Positions 10,440 through 19,992 are shown, numbered from the stretch's first letter. The stretch is 64,000 nt of DNA from Hyphococcus sp. (GCA_021776245.1 JAJFGF010000054.1:124001-188000); one strand, 5' to 3'. Notes: a model not told the origin generated them from the letters alone. Translations and numbers: made by a program.

Positions 10440-11158
10440 TTCGGTTCCTTGTTCTTGTCGCGCCGGATAGGACCGTCAGATAAAAACCTCTCCCAGAGGT
10501 CCGGTCGTCGCGTCCGCGTTATTTCTTTCCGTCGCTCGTCCCGCCAGTCGGCAATTCGTTGATGATCGCCTGACAACAAAACGTCCGGGATGGCCCGGCC
10601 CTCAAATTCTCTCGGGCGGGTATATTGAGGATATTCCAATAGGCCGCCGTCAAAGCTCTCTTCGCTGAGCGAAGAGGCGGAGCCCAATACCCCGGGGAGA
10701 AGTCTGACGCAAGCCTCGATCAGGACCATAGCGGCGATTTCGCCGCCAGCGAGGACGAAATCTCCGATAGAGACTTCCTCAATGTCCCGGCTTGAGAATA
10801 TCCGTTCATCGATCCCTTCAAACCGGCCGCAAATGGCTATGAGACCCGGACCGCCGGTCAGGGTCCTGGCGCGGCTTTGGGTCAACGGCGCGCCGCGCGG
10901 GCTAAGGCATAAAACCGGGCGATCCTCGCGGCTTATGCTGTCGATTGCACCCGCCAGAATATCGGCGCGCATGACAAGCCCGGCCCCGCCGCCGGCGGGC
11001 GTATCATCGACCGAGCCATATTTGTTATCAGAAAAGTCGCGGATATTGACAATGTCGAGCGCCCAATGACCCTCCGCGGCGCCGCGTCCGAGAACGGAAG
11101 CTGCGAGAGGCCCAGGAAAGAGCTCCGGGTAAAGGGTGAGGACAGTCGCGTTAAACAT
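10436..11158 (-). CDS. trmD: tRNA (guanine-37-N1) methyltransferase
   Basis: SAM-dependent knotted (SPOUT) methyltransferase that makes m1G37 in tRNAs and prevents +1 frameshifting. About 240 residues. Visible motifs are [20 protein letters not shown] at the start, [15 protein letters not shown], the [10 protein letters not shown] and [11 protein letters not shown] blocks, and [15 protein letters not shown] lining the SAM knot, followed by [12 protein letters not shown]. It lies between rimM and rplS as in most proteobacteria, but a ~330-base gap separates it from rimM. Confidence 0.97.
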   Translation of the reverse strand: MFNATVLTLYPELFPGPLAASVLGRGAAEGHWALDIVNIRDFSDNKYGSVDDTPAGGGAGLVMRADILAGAIDSISREDRPVLCLSPRGAPLTQSRARTLTGGPGLIAICGRFEGIDERIFSSRDIEEVSIGDFVLAGGEIAAMVLIEACVRLLPGVLGSASSLSEESFDGGLLEYPQYTRPREFEGRAIPDVLLSGDHQRIADWRDERRKEITRTRRPDLWERFLSDGPIRRDKNKEPK

Positions 11159-11247
11159 GAGCCCCAGATGGCATGAGGTCAGGGACAGCGCAAGCAGGCG
11201 GCGCGACAGTCGGCGCCCGTTGCGGCCCGGCTTTCGTGCGAATGACC

Positions 11248-11469
11248 TCAGGGATATATTTTTCCAGGCCTTCGCGGCTTGCGCATTCCATGGAAGCCTT
11301 CAACGAAGGCGGCATCGCAGTCACCACCCATCAATTTGATGGACACGGGCCCGGCGGCGGTTTCGAGGTTAAAACTAAGATCAATTTTGCCGGGAAGCGG
11401 GCAAATGCGCCCGTCCATGCAGCAAGATTCCTTGCGCGCGTGCGCGGCCAATGAAAGGTCATTATTCAT
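11248..11469 (-). CDS. Possible small protein between rimM and trmD
   Basis: A 73-codon frame that starts 18 bases after the rimM stop and ends 90 bases before trmD. It has no clear ribosome site and I recognise no family. It contains a CC-MDGRIC segment and a short strand-like IDLSFNLETAAGPVSIKL, so it could be a real small protein. An overlapping opposite-strand frame is equally long, so coding is unproven. The 11159-11487 interval otherwise holds nothing I can name. Confidence 0.3.
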   Translation of the reverse strand: MNNDLSLAAHARKESCCMDGRICPLPGKIDLSFNLETAAGPVSIKLMGGDCDAAFVEGFHGMRKPRRPGKIYP

Positions 11470-11487
11470 CAGGGCGCTTTTTTTCTG

Positions 11488-12081
11488 TCAACGATCCGTT
11501 GATCCGGAATCAGCCGCAGCCGGGGGATCATCCGCGTCCGCAGGTTCCGTATCGTCGCCAATATCGATGGCGCTGCGAAGAACCGTTATGATGCGTTTGG
11601 CGAGGTTAATTTCCGGGACGGCTTCTTTCGTGAACTGAACCAGCCTCACGCCATTGATTTCAGGGATGTCTTTAATCTCAATCAAATCTCCTGCGCCAAA
11701 ATCATAAATTGCGCTGACCGCGCCCATCGCTGCGCCGGTTTCATCGATAACCTGCAATCCAATGAGGTCGTCCAGGTAAAATTCATTCTCATCTGGCGCG
11801 GGGAGTTTTTCGCGATCAACATAAAGCCTTACGCCCTTCATACTATCAGCGTCCTCGCGAGATTTGATCTCGGGCGCACGCACCAGCACCAGGCCGGGCT
11901 TTAATTCCCGGATGAAGGTCAGAGTAAAAATTCTTGCGCCGTCTTCCGACTCAACAGGTCCGTAGGCGGCAATGCTTTTCGGCGTTTCCGTAAAGGTTTT
12001 GAGTTTGGCGTCGCCCTTAACGCCATGGGCGCCCGCAAAGGCGCCAAGGCAAATACGGGTTTTATCGTTGGCGCTCCTCAC
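11488..12081 (-). CDS. rimM: Ribosome maturation factor RimM
   Basis: About 197 residues. It assists maturation of the 30S head by binding S19. The N-terminal domain opens with ICLGAFAGAHGVKGDAKLKTF and the second, PRC-barrel domain contains EFYLDDLIGLQVIDETGA and GAGDLIEIKD. A C-terminal acidic tail follows. The start overlaps the stop of the upstream MFS gene (ATGA), so it is probably translated from a transcript that begins at the transporter. In most relatives rpsP (S16) lies in that position. It is not in this window. Confidence 0.95.
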   Translation of the reverse strand: MRSANDKTRICLGAFAGAHGVKGDAKLKTFTETPKSIAAYGPVESEDGARIFTLTFIRELKPGLVLVRAPEIKSREDADSMKGVRLYVDREKLPAPDENEFYLDDLIGLQVIDETGAAMGAVSAIYDFGAGDLIEIKDIPEINGVRLVQFTKEAVPEINLAKRIITVLRSAIDIGDDTEPADADDPPAAADSGSTDR

Positions 12082-13331
12082 GCATCACCCGGCTGATGCG
12101 CTTCGAACAATTTGCCTTTTTCTGTCCACAATATGACACCAAGGGCCGCCATGCCCAGGAATGTAAATCCGGAAATAATTGGCATTGTCGTGCCATCGTA
12201 TAACCAGCCGATCATGCCGCCCAATAATCCTGCAATGGTTGTGCCTGCAAACCCGTTTGCGGCAGCTGCGGCTCCGGCGATATGCCCCATTGGTTCCATT
12301 GCGATTGCATTGGCGTTCGGACCGATCAGGCCGAGCGTAAAAAAGGATATGCTCATGAACAACATGAAAAGAAAAAATGTTTCGCCGAGTGCTGCTGCAA
12401 TTGTGAGGTGAATAACATTGAAAAAAATGAAGGCTAAGATTGCGCCATGAGAAAGCCGCCGCATACCAAATCGTGACACTAGTCGGGTGTTAATCAAGGT
12501 TGCAGCGCCAAGCGATGCTGCGATGGCGGCGAAGGCGATAGGAAATCTCTGCCCAAGATTGAATGTTTCAAGGAAAACCTGCTCAGACGTGCTGATGTAG
12601 CTGAAAAGCGCGCCGAAGCACAACGCGGACGCCATCGTATACCCAATTGCTGTCCGGTTATTGACGAATTCAAGATAGGAGGTGGCGATGGGGCCTGCGC
12701 GCAGCGGCTTTTGATCTTTAGGCGACAAAGTTTCGGGCAGCCTCCAGTTCATCCAAAGCATGAGCCCAAGACCATATAGCAAAAGCACAACAAAAATACC
12801 GCGCCATGGCGCGACCAGCAGCACCATTTGCCCGAAACCAGGAGCGAGTATCGGCGCCGCCATAAAAACTGTGATGGCGAGCGACATTACTTTTGCCATT
12901 GTTCTTCCTGAACACTGGTCCCGCACCGTTGCAATCACTGCAACGCGCGTGGCCGCCGTCATTACGCCCTGAAAGGCGCGCGCTGCCAATAGCAGTGTAA
13001 AAGAAGAAGCGATGATGCTGAGTGCAGAACCGACGACATAACCGCCCAGCGCCCACATCAGCACCCGCTTGCGCCCGAATCGATCAACGATTGGCCCAAA
13101 GAAGAGTTGGGCGACGCCATTGCCAATAACATAAACAACAATGATTAACTGGCGGTCATTGTCGCGCGCTGCGCCCAACTCGTCGCCGATCTGGCCGAGG
13201 GCCGGCAGCATCATATCGATGGCCAGCGCATTGAGCGCCATCAGCGCCGCTGTAATCGCAACGAGTTCCGCGAACGGGATACGCGGCATGACGACTGTCT
13301 GTTCGGTTTGCTTGTTGTCAAGGGCGTCCAT
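12078..13331 (-). CDS. Bcr/CflA-type multidrug efflux MFS transporter
   Basis: About 417 residues with 12 predicted membrane helices. It is a drug:proton antiporter of the inner membrane. Family marks are ALNALAIDMMLPALGQIGDEL in helix 1, FFGPIVDRFGRKRVLMWALG (the MFS A-motif between helices 2 and 3), the AARAFQGVMTAATRVAVIATVRD helix 4 region and PALGPxxG-like APILAPGFGQ. Its 3' end overlaps rimM by 4 bases, which is an odd setting for a transporter. It diverges from the symporter genes at 13439. Confidence 0.9.
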   Translation of the reverse strand: MDALDNKQTEQTVVMPRIPFAELVAITAALMALNALAIDMMLPALGQIGDELGAARDNDRQLIIVVYVIGNGVAQLFFGPIVDRFGRKRVLMWALGGYVVGSALSIIASSFTLLLAARAFQGVMTAATRVAVIATVRDQCSGRTMAKVMSLAITVFMAAPILAPGFGQMVLLVAPWRGIFVVLLLYGLGLMLWMNWRLPETLSPKDQKPLRAGPIATSYLEFVNNRTAIGYTMASALCFGALFSYISTSEQVFLETFNLGQRFPIAFAAIAASLGAATLINTRLVSRFGMRRLSHGAILAFIFFNVIHLTIAAALGETFFLFMLFMSISFFTLGLIGPNANAIAMEPMGHIAGAAAAANGFAGTTIAGLLGGMIGWLYDGTTMPIISGFTFLGMAALGVILWTEKGKLFEAHQPGDA

Positions 13332-13438
13332 GTCGCCGGATTAAGCCGTGAGGTGCGGATTGGCAATGGAGGGGATGCACATTCGCGGCAAACGCCGCTA
13401 GGCTGCTTAGAGGCGCCGGAAATTTAGGGTAATCAATT

Positions 13439-13720
13439 ATGAACAGTGAAGATAAAGCTGACGCAGGCGGCGACACAGCGGCGCTCTATTGGCGCGAAAA
13501 TGTGAAGCTTGTGTGCGGTCTTCTTGCGGTATGGTTTGCCGTTTCTTTCGGCGCCGGCATTCTCTTTGTAGAGACGCTGAATAAAATACAGTTCGGCGGC
13601 TTTAAGCTTGGCTTCTGGTTCGCCCAGCAAGGGTCAATTTTTGTTTTCGTGATCCTGATTTTTATCTATGCAGCGCGCATGCGCGCGATCGAAAAACGCT
13701 TCGGCGTCAGCGACAAATAA
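13439..13720 (+). CDS. DUF4212 small subunit of sodium:solute symporter
   Basis: About 93 residues with two membrane helices. It matches the DUF4212 (sodium/substrate symporter small subunit) pattern: YWRENVKLVCGLLAVWFAVSFGAGILFVE then the conserved FGGFKLGFWFAQQGSIFVFVILIFIYAARM. It always accompanies a large SSS-family subunit and is thought to be needed for its activity or assembly. It is followed after 15 bases by that large subunit. Confidence 0.92.
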   Translation: MNSEDKADAGGDTAALYWRENVKLVCGLLAVWFAVSFGAGILFVETLNKIQFGGFKLGFWFAQQGSIFVFVILIFIYAARMRAIEKRFGVSDK

Positions 13721-13735
13721 CCGAAAGCGAAACTC

Positions 13736-15514
13736 ATGGACACGCAAGCACTCACATATATTTTTGTTGGTCTGTCTTTTGCGCTTTATATAGCGATTGC
13801 GATTTGGGCGCGGGCCGCTTCGACAAGTGAGTTTTACGTCGCAGGCGGCCATGTCCATCCGGTCGCCAATGGCATGGCGACCGCTGCGGATTGGATGAGC
13901 GCCGCTTCTTTCATTTCCATGGCTGGTATTATCGCTTTTGCCGGCTATGACGCTTCGGTCTATTTGATGGGCTGGACCGGCGGCTATGTCTTGTTGGCGC
14001 TGCTCCTTGCGCCTTATTTGCGTAAATTCGGTCAATTTACAGTGCCGGATTTCATTGGCGAGCGATATTATTCGAAGGTCGCGCGAGTCGTCGCCGTTAT
14101 CTGTCTTGTCGTTATTTCTTTTACGTATATCGCCGGCCAGATGCGCGGCGTCGGCGTTGTTTTTTCGCGGTTTCTTGAGCTTCCCATCGAGTGGGGAGTT
14201 ATCATTGGTATGGGGATTGTTTTTTTCTATGCGGTGCTCGGCGGCATGAAGGGCATCACCTATACGCAAGTGGCGCAATATTGCGTGTTAATCTGTGCCT
14301 ATCTCGTGCCGGCGGTTTTTATTTCGATCCTTATTACCGGCAATCCAATCCCGCAGCTGGGGCTCGGCGCCGCGGTCGCCGACGGGTCCGGCGTCAATGT
14401 GCTGGCGAAGCTCGACGCAACGCTCGTCGATCTGGGATTTGCGGCTTTCACCGAGGCGTCAAAGTCGAAGATCGATATTTTTGCGATTACACTGGCGTTG
14501 ATGGTAGGCACAGCCGGACTGCCACATGTTATTGTGCGCTTCTTTACCGTGCCGCGTGTTTCCGATGCGCGAAAATCGGCGGGCTATGCACTTGTCTTCA
14601 TTGCGCTGCTTTATACGACAGCGCCTGCGGTCGGCGCCTTTGCGCGCCTCAATTTCATCGATAGCGTGAATGAAAAGGCTTATGCGGCCGCGCCAACCTG
14701 GGTAAAGACCTGGGAAGAAATCGGATTGATCGCCTGGGTTGATAAAAACCAGGACGGCGTCATTCAATATGCTGCGGGCGCGCCGTTTGACGGGCGTGCG
14801 GCCTATACCGGTGCGGCGGGCCCCCACGGCGAACGGCTTGTTTCCAATGCGCCAACAGCGAACGCCAATGAAATCTCTGTGGATCGCGACATCATGGTGC
14901 TGGCCAATCCTGAAATCGCCAATTTGCCTGGCTGGGTCGTCGCGCTTGTCGCCGCTGGCGGCGTCGCTGCGGCGCTTTCTACGGCGGCCGGTCTGCTGCT
15001 TGTCATATCCGCTTCCATAAGTCACGACCTCTTAAAGAAAACATTCCGTCCAAAGATTACAGAGCGCGGCGAATTATTGGCGGCGCGAGTGTCTGCGGCG
15101 GCGGCGATCGTTGTTGCTGGCTATCTCGGTGTTAATCCGCCGGGGTTTGTGGCGCAGGTCGTTGCGCTGGCGTTCGGGCTTGCCGCTAGCTCATTGTTCC
15201 CGGCGATTTTGATGGGCATATTTTTTAAGGACATGAATCGTGAAGGGGCGATTGCGGGGATGGTTTCCGGGCTCGTCTTTACGCTCTCCTATATTGTCTA
15301 TTTTAAATCACCCTGGTTTGGCGCTGTGAACAGCGCAGATAATTGGCTCTTCGGAATTTCGCCCGAAGGCGTCGGCGCTATCGGAATGTTGGTGAATTTC
15401 GCAATCGCAATCGGCGTTGCGCGCTTTACCGCAGCGACGCCGCCCAATATTCGTAAATTGGTTGACAATATCCGGATGCCGACCGGCGCCGGCGAAGCGA
15501 ACGCTGCGCATTAG
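13736..15514 (+). CDS. Sodium:solute symporter large subunit (VC_2705-type, acetate/carboxylate carrier-like)
   Basis: About 592 residues, 13 or so membrane helices, SSS family (ActP relatives). Visible are the early ASTSEFYVAGGHVHPVANGMATAADWMSAASFISMAG block, the IAGQMRGVGVVFSRFL helix and LPHVIVRFFTVPRVSDARKS, where the family places sodium-binding helices. A soluble insertion (~residues 320-390) includes an EF-hand-like loop DKNQDGVIQY. Pairing with DUF4212 defines the subfamily, whose members carry small carboxylates. The exact substrate is inferred. The stop overlaps a convergent gene by 3 bases. Confidence 0.9.
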   Translation: MDTQALTYIFVGLSFALYIAIAIWARAASTSEFYVAGGHVHPVANGMATAADWMSAASFISMAGIIAFAGYDASVYLMGWTGGYVLLALLLAPYLRKFGQFTVPDFIGERYYSKVARVVAVICLVVISFTYIAGQMRGVGVVFSRFLELPIEWGVIIGMGIVFFYAVLGGMKGITYTQVAQYCVLICAYLVPAVFISILITGNPIPQLGLGAAVADGSGVNVLAKLDATLVDLGFAAFTEASKSKIDIFAITLALMVGTAGLPHVIVRFFTVPRVSDARKSAGYALVFIALLYTTAPAVGAFARLNFIDSVNEKAYAAAPTWVKTWEEIGLIAWVDKNQDGVIQYAAGAPFDGRAAYTGAAGPHGERLVSNAPTANANEISVDRDIMVLANPEIANLPGWVVALVAAGGVAAALSTAAGLLLVISASISHDLLKKTFRPKITERGELLAARVSAAAAIVVAGYLGVNPPGFVAQVVALAFGLAASSLFPAILMGIFFKDMNREGAIAGMVSGLVFTLSYIVYFKSPWFGAVNSADNWLFGISPEGVGAIGMLVNFAIAIGVARFTAATPPNIRKLVDNIRMPTGAGEANAAH

Positions 15515-16782
15515 TCTTCGGCGTCGCCAATAGCCTCGAGCGCTCTTCTGCGATCGCTGTCCGAACTGATTTTCGCCGCCGACGCACGATAGGCGCCGAG
15601 CAACGCGGGGTCATCGCCGATTTCATCGGCGATCGATTCGAGCGCAAGCCGATGATCGTGATCACCTTCAATGGCGGCGGTCAATTCGATCAGACTTTGC
15701 CACGCTGCCGCAGGATGATTACCGGTTTGCGCAATTTCCTCGATGCTGAGGCGCTGGTCATGATCGGACTGGACGCCAGCAAATGCTTTTGCCCAGGCCG
15801 CAATCATTTCCGGGCTGCTTGAAAAACGCCCGGCATATTCCGTCAGGATCAAGCGCATATCATGGTCGCCCTCGACCTGTTCAGCGGCGGCCAACAAAAG
15901 GCGAATGGCGGCGCTATCGTCGAGGGATTCATTTTCAAGCAGCGCTTCTGTCGCCAACCGCAAATCATGGTCGCCCTCGATGCGCTCCAAAAGACCAAGC
16001 GCCAAATCTACCGCTTCGCCATTTAATGGCCGTTCGGCAAAGTCCTCCACAAATTTTCTTAAATCATAATCGCCTTCAATATTCGCGGCGGCGTCGATAA
16101 GGATTGCGGTAAGATCTGCGTCAATGGACTGGCTGTCCATGATCGATTGCAGCGATTTGCGGAGATTGTGATCGCTTTCCATCGTCTTCAGCAGGTTGGC
16201 GAGCGTTTTGATCTGGCCGCCGGAGAGTTCCGCGTTCTCCGTCAACGCTGTCGTGTAGCGTTGTAAGGCATGGTCGCTGTCAAGAAAGGTCATTTCTTCA
16301 AGGACGGCATCGACGCCGCCCTTTGCAAGGAATGCGTTGACGCGCTCTTCCGCCTTCATGCCGCTGGCGCGCAAAAACACAATCAACAGGTCAGCGACGG
16401 CAGCGTCGGTTTTCGGGCTGGCGTCCTGTTCCACATTATCGATGAAAAAGCTTTGTTTGATGTCGCCGCGGGACCGCTCAAAAAGAACCCTTTTGACGAT
16501 GCCGCCGCTTTCATGGGTTATCTCGAGGCGTCTCCCCAATTTATCGATCTTTGTTCCAACTGGATCCAACTCAAAATCGCCGCGCCAGCTCGCCTCAACT
16601 TTATCGTCTCCTTGCGTCAAAACGAATTCGCCACGATTGCCGTCGACAATATGGCTTTCGGACCTATCGGAATCAGAATTGACCGTTACGTCAACGCCTC
16701 TATCATCGATAGTCACTGCGTAAGCGACGGACATAACCAGCGCGCCGATTGTGATCGCGGCAAGTGTTTTGATTTTTTCCAT
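15511..16782 (-). CDS. Secreted protein with eight 34-residue SDH/GDHD-x-R repeats, unknown function
   Basis: About 423 residues. A signal peptide (residues 1-22) is followed by a strand-rich acidic region (23-125, WRGDFELDPVGTKIDKLGRR). Then an all-helical array has one motif per 34 residues, at 169, 203, 237, 270, 305, 339, 373 and 407, with core [S/G]D[H/Y]xxR (GDHDLRL, GDHDMRL, SDHDQRL). The period and helix pairs suggest a curved HEAT/TPR-like solenoid. I recall similar SDYxxR repeats in regulators of other bacteria but cannot name a function. zapE ends 77 bases upstream on the same strand, and the 3' end overlaps the symporter stop. Confidence 0.75.
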   Translation of the reverse strand: MEKIKTLAAITIGALVMSVAYAVTIDDRGVDVTVNSDSDRSESHIVDGNRGEFVLTQGDDKVEASWRGDFELDPVGTKIDKLGRRLEITHESGGIVKRVLFERSRGDIKQSFFIDNVEQDASPKTDAAVADLLIVFLRASGMKAEERVNAFLAKGGVDAVLEEMTFLDSDHALQRYTTALTENAELSGGQIKTLANLLKTMESDHNLRKSLQSIMDSQSIDADLTAILIDAAANIEGDYDLRKFVEDFAERPLNGEAVDLALGLLERIEGDHDLRLATEALLENESLDDSAAIRLLLAAAEQVEGDHDMRLILTEYAGRFSSSPEMIAAWAKAFAGVQSDHDQRLSIEEIAQTGNHPAAAWQSLIELTAAIEGDHDHRLALESIADEIGDDPALLGAYRASAAKISSDSDRRRALEAIGDAED

Positions 16783-16859
16783 GAGCGGCTCCGGGAAATT
16801 CGACCGCTAAAGTCTAGCCCGTCGCCGTGCAGATTTAAACCGTCCCTTTCGGGCGTCAT

Positions 16860-17999
16860 TTACGAGGATTCGGCGTCTTTATGGGCGGCTGCGAGATAAT
16901 CGGCGCTGCGCATTTCCATTAATCGCGATGCGGTGCGTTCGAATTCGAAAGCGCCGTCGCCGGCCTGATAGAGCGTTTCCGGCTCGCCGTCAGCGGAACA
17001 GACGAGCTTTGTGCGCGTATCATAAATCGTATCAATAAGCGCAGTGAATCGCTTTGCCTCATTGCGCATATCCGGCCCCATGATTGGGATATGATCAATA
17101 AATAACGCCCCATAGCGGCGGGAGAGAGCGAGATAATCCAAAGCGCCGAGGGGTTTTCCGCACAGATCGCCAAAGTCAAAACGCGCAGCGCCCCGCGCGG
17201 TGCGCGGCGCTGCCAATTGCCGGCCTTTTACCGTGAGTTGTTCTTGCCGCTCATGGGCGCCGCAGATCATATTCGCCCAGGCAGCGTCCATGGCGGCATC
17301 GGCGGCCGATCCCAATGGCTGGTAATAGACTGGCGCCTGTTCAAGTTTTGCCAGGCGATAATCTTTTGCCGCCTTTAGTTCGATGATCTCGAGCTGGTCT
17401 TTTAATCGGTCGATGAACGGCAAAAACAGCTGCCGATTGAGGCCGCCGCAATAGAGGTCCTCAGGCGCGCGGTTGGAAGTTGCGACCACGACAACGCCGT
17501 TGCGAAAGAGCGCGTCGAATAGACGCCCAAGGATCATGGCGTCGGCGATATCGCTGACCTGAATCTCGTCAAAGCACAACAGCATCGCCTCACTTGCGAT
17601 ATCATGGGCGACCGGCGGCATGGGATCGTCCGGCGCCTTGCGTTCATAACCGCGGTGACGACGTTTGGTCTTGTCGTCGGCATTGCGCCAGCCGGCGATG
17701 CGTTCATGGGTCTCCTGCATAAACTCATGAAAATGAACACGGCGCTTACTCGTGAGGTGGGTGTTGTTGTAAAAAATGTCCATCAACAGCGTCTTGCCGC
17801 GCCCGACGCCGCCCCAAAGATAGAGCCCTTTTGGCGGCGGTTTCGTCCCGCCAAAAAACCCATTCCTGCCGGGCTGGTAGCTTTTCAAAGCGTCGTGAAG
17901 CGCATGAAGCCGGTCAACGGCCATGTCCTGCGCGGGATCGACATCCAGGGCGCGAGTGTCAACAAGCGCATTATACCGCGGGCGCGGTCCCCTCTTCAT
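16860..17999 (-). CDS. zapE: Cell-division AAA+ ATPase ZapE (AFG1-like)
   Basis: About 379 residues. ZapE/AFG1 ATPases act at the inner face of the membrane, influencing FtsZ in bacteria and mitochondrial protein quality in eukaryotes. Visible are Walker A GGVGRGKT (63-70), the conserved HFHEFMQETHERI block, Walker B in LLCFDEIQVSDIADAMIL, the sensor-like VVVATSNRAPEDLY and the late LCGKPLGALDYLALSRRYGALFIDHIP. It begins only 8 bases after the stop of the arsenite transporter, so it may be read from the ars promoter, which would be unusual for a division gene. Confidence 0.93.
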   Translation of the reverse strand: MKRGPRPRYNALVDTRALDVDPAQDMAVDRLHALHDALKSYQPGRNGFFGGTKPPPKGLYLWGGVGRGKTLLMDIFYNNTHLTSKRRVHFHEFMQETHERIAGWRNADDKTKRRHRGYERKAPDDPMPPVAHDIASEAMLLCFDEIQVSDIADAMILGRLFDALFRNGVVVVATSNRAPEDLYCGGLNRQLFLPFIDRLKDQLEIIELKAAKDYRLAKLEQAPVYYQPLGSAADAAMDAAWANMICGAHERQEQLTVKGRQLAAPRTARGAARFDFGDLCGKPLGALDYLALSRRYGALFIDHIPIMGPDMRNEAKRFTALIDTIYDTRTKLVCSADGEPETLYQAGDGAFEFERTASRLMEMRSADYLAAAHKDAESS

Positions 18000-18007
18000 C
18001 CTCGCCG

Positions 18008-19033
18008 CTATAATGCATTTGCAGAGAAATGTCTTCGCGTTGAATTGGCGACAGCGACAAGCGACAGCATTACCGGCACTTCCACGAGAACGCCGACAAC
18101 CGTCGCCAGAGCGGCGCCTGATTGAAGCCCGAAAAGACTGATCGCGACGGCAACCGCCAGTTCAAAGAAATTCGAAGTCCCAATCAGCGCACAAGGCGCG
18201 GCAATAGCATGCGGCACTTTCCACACCCAAGCCGCCAAATAGGCGGCGGCGAATATGGCATAGGACTGAATGATGATTGGAGCAGCGATTAATGCAATGA
18301 GAAGCGGCTTCGCGACAATCGTTTCCCCCTGAAACCCGAACAGCAAAATCACGGTCGCGAGCAGCGCCACTACTGAATAGGGTTTTAGCTTTGCCGTAAA
18401 CGCGTCAATGGCGCCCGGGCCTTTGCGTTTCAGCAGTCCGCGGGACGCTGCGCCCGCAGCGAGCGGCGCCACAACATAGAGCCCTACTGCGAGGCCCAAG
18501 GTTTGCCATGGAATATCGATATCGGTGACGCCGAGTAGAAAGGCGACGATTGGCGCAAAGGCGAATATCATGATGACGTCATTTATGCTCACCTGCGCGA
18601 GGGTGTAAGCTGGGTCGCCCTTGCTCAATTGCGACCAGACAAACACCATGGCGGTGCACGGCGCGGCGCCAAGCAGTATGAGCCCGGCGATGTAGCTTTC
18701 AGCATCGTCACGCGGGATCAGGTCGGCGAAGGCATATTTGAAGAATAGGATCCCAAGCAACGCCATCGTGAACGGTTTGATCAGCCAATTTACGACAAGC
18801 GTGATGATCAATCCTTTGGGGCGCGTCCCAACCTTGCCAAGGCTACGCAGATCGACATTGATCATCATCGGGTAGACCATCGCCCAGATCAGGACAGCAA
18901 CCGTGAAATTGATATTGGCGTATTCAAAGCCGGCGAGCGCTTCGAACAGAGGGTTGGCGAAGCGGCCCAACAAGATGCCAGCGCAGATACAAAGTGCGAC
19001 CCATAGGGAAAGATATCGTTCGAAGAATGTCAT
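18008..19033 (-). CDS. acr3: Arsenite efflux transporter, ACR3 family
   Basis: About 341 residues, ten membrane helices, exports As(III) from the cytoplasm using the proton gradient. Family marks are [20 protein letters not shown]-like sequence (here [20 protein letters not shown]), the [20 protein letters not shown] stretch with the essential cysteine, the [13 protein letters not shown] helix and [21 protein letters not shown]. It is the last ars gene, 24 bases after arsC. Some database entries call this family arsB, which is a different fold. Confidence 0.94.
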   Translation of the reverse strand: MTFFERYLSLWVALCICAGILLGRFANPLFEALAGFEYANINFTVAVLIWAMVYPMMINVDLRSLGKVGTRPKGLIITLVVNWLIKPFTMALLGILFFKYAFADLIPRDDAESYIAGLILLGAAPCTAMVFVWSQLSKGDPAYTLAQVSINDVIMIFAFAPIVAFLLGVTDIDIPWQTLGLAVGLYVVAPLAAGAASRGLLKRKGPGAIDAFTAKLKPYSVVALLATVILLFGFQGETIVAKPLLIALIAAPIIIQSYAIFAAAYLAAWVWKVPHAIAAPCALIGTSNFFELAVAVAISLFGLQSGAALATVVGVLVEVPVMLSLVAVANSTRRHFSANAL

Positions 19034-19057
19034 ATGTGCATACCGACCTGAATAGCG

Positions 19058-19534
19058 CTACCGAGGGGCGCGGTTCTGATATGCGCGATTTTCCGCGATA
19101 AACCGATCGATCTTCGTTTTTATAGCGGCGAAAACCGGTTCAAATGCAGCGCGCCTTTCTTCAACGCCGCCGCCAACGGCTGCAGGATCGGGAAAGCTCC
19201 AATGTAGCCCTATAGGCGCTTTGCCGGTTGTTTGCGGCCATACCGGGCAGGCCTCCGCGGCGGCGTTGTCGCAAACCGTTATGACGTAATCCATCAACGG
19301 CGCGTTTTCCGCCGCAAAGTCGTTCCAGCTCTTTGATGACGGGGCCGTGACGCCTGCTGCAATGGGAATTTTATGGTTTTTCAACGTTTCCAGAGCGAGC
19401 GGGTTCGGCGCGTCTGCGGGGTTTGAACCCGCAGACCACGCGCGTGACCGATCACGGCCTACATGGTTCAGATAGGTTTCAGCCATGATTGAGCGCGCCG
19501 AATTACCGGTGCACAGAAAGAGTATGTGCTGCAT
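19058..19534 (-). CDS. arsC: Arsenate reductase, low-molecular-weight phosphatase type
   Basis: About 158 residues. Reduces As(V) to As(III) for export. The P-loop CTGNSAR (residues 8-14, CX5R) and the later VCDNAAAEACPVWP cysteines used in the thioredoxin-coupled cascade are present, as is HWSFPDPAAVGG with the aspartate acid/base. ATG 19534 is chosen because the upstream TTG at 19567 would add 11 unconserved residues and overlap arsI. Located between arsI and acr3. Confidence 0.93.
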   Translation of the reverse strand: MQHILFLCTGNSARSIMAETYLNHVGRDRSRAWSAGSNPADAPNPLALETLKNHKIPIAAGVTAPSSKSWNDFAAENAPLMDYVITVCDNAAAEACPVWPQTTGKAPIGLHWSFPDPAAVGGGVEERRAAFEPVFAAIKTKIDRFIAENRAYQNRAPR

Positions 19535-19548
19535 GAAGTCGAAGTGCT

Positions 19549-19992
19549 TCAGGCCGTTGGCGCACAACAGGCGTCGGCCGGCGGAGCGGGCTTCTGAACG
19601 AGTTCCCGTTCCGGTTCTGCCCCGTAAGTATCGCTGTCGCCAAAAGTCTGGAACAGTTCCCAGACCGCTTCCTGCGGGTCGCGCGCCCAGTATTTATTGC
19701 TCTGGGCGTAGCAACATGTTGTTGCTTCTTCCTCCATCAACGAAGATCCCTCGCTGCGAAGCCGCTCAGCGATCTCCTCTAGCGCTTCGCGGCTGTCGAC
19801 CGAAATCCCCACATGATCGACGCCTGTGGCGTCGGCATGGGTCGACAGGGAGATATTGGCGAGGGGATCGTCCAGAAGCCATTTTGCGTAGTCGGTCTCC
19901 AGCTTGGAGGGCTTCACGCCGAACATGGCGCTATAAAACGCAACCGAGCGGTCGAGGTCTTTTGTTTTGATGTGGATATGCAGTTTTTTCAT
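19549..19992 (-). CDS. arsI: ArsI/CadI family metal-resistance dioxygenase-like protein
   Basis: About 147 residues of the vicinal-oxygen-chelate (glyoxalase) fold. ArsI enzymes use Fe(II) to cleave the carbon-arsenic bond of trivalent organoarsenicals. The expected residues are all here: metal ligands His5, His60 and Glu112, the As-binding pair Cys93-Cys94 (TTCCYAQSNKYW) and Lys100. A further CC pair lies at the C-terminus. ATG 19992 follows a strong AAGGAGA site and overlaps arsR by 4 bases. No organoarsenical uptake or methylation gene is nearby, so CadI-like metal binding remains an alternative. Confidence 0.85.
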   Translation of the reverse strand: MKKLHIHIKTKDLDRSVAFYSAMFGVKPSKLETDYAKWLLDDPLANISLSTHADATGVDHVGISVDSREALEEIAERLRSEGSSLMEEEATTCCYAQSNKYWARDPQEAVWELFQTFGDSDTYGAEPERELVQKPAPPADACCAPTA

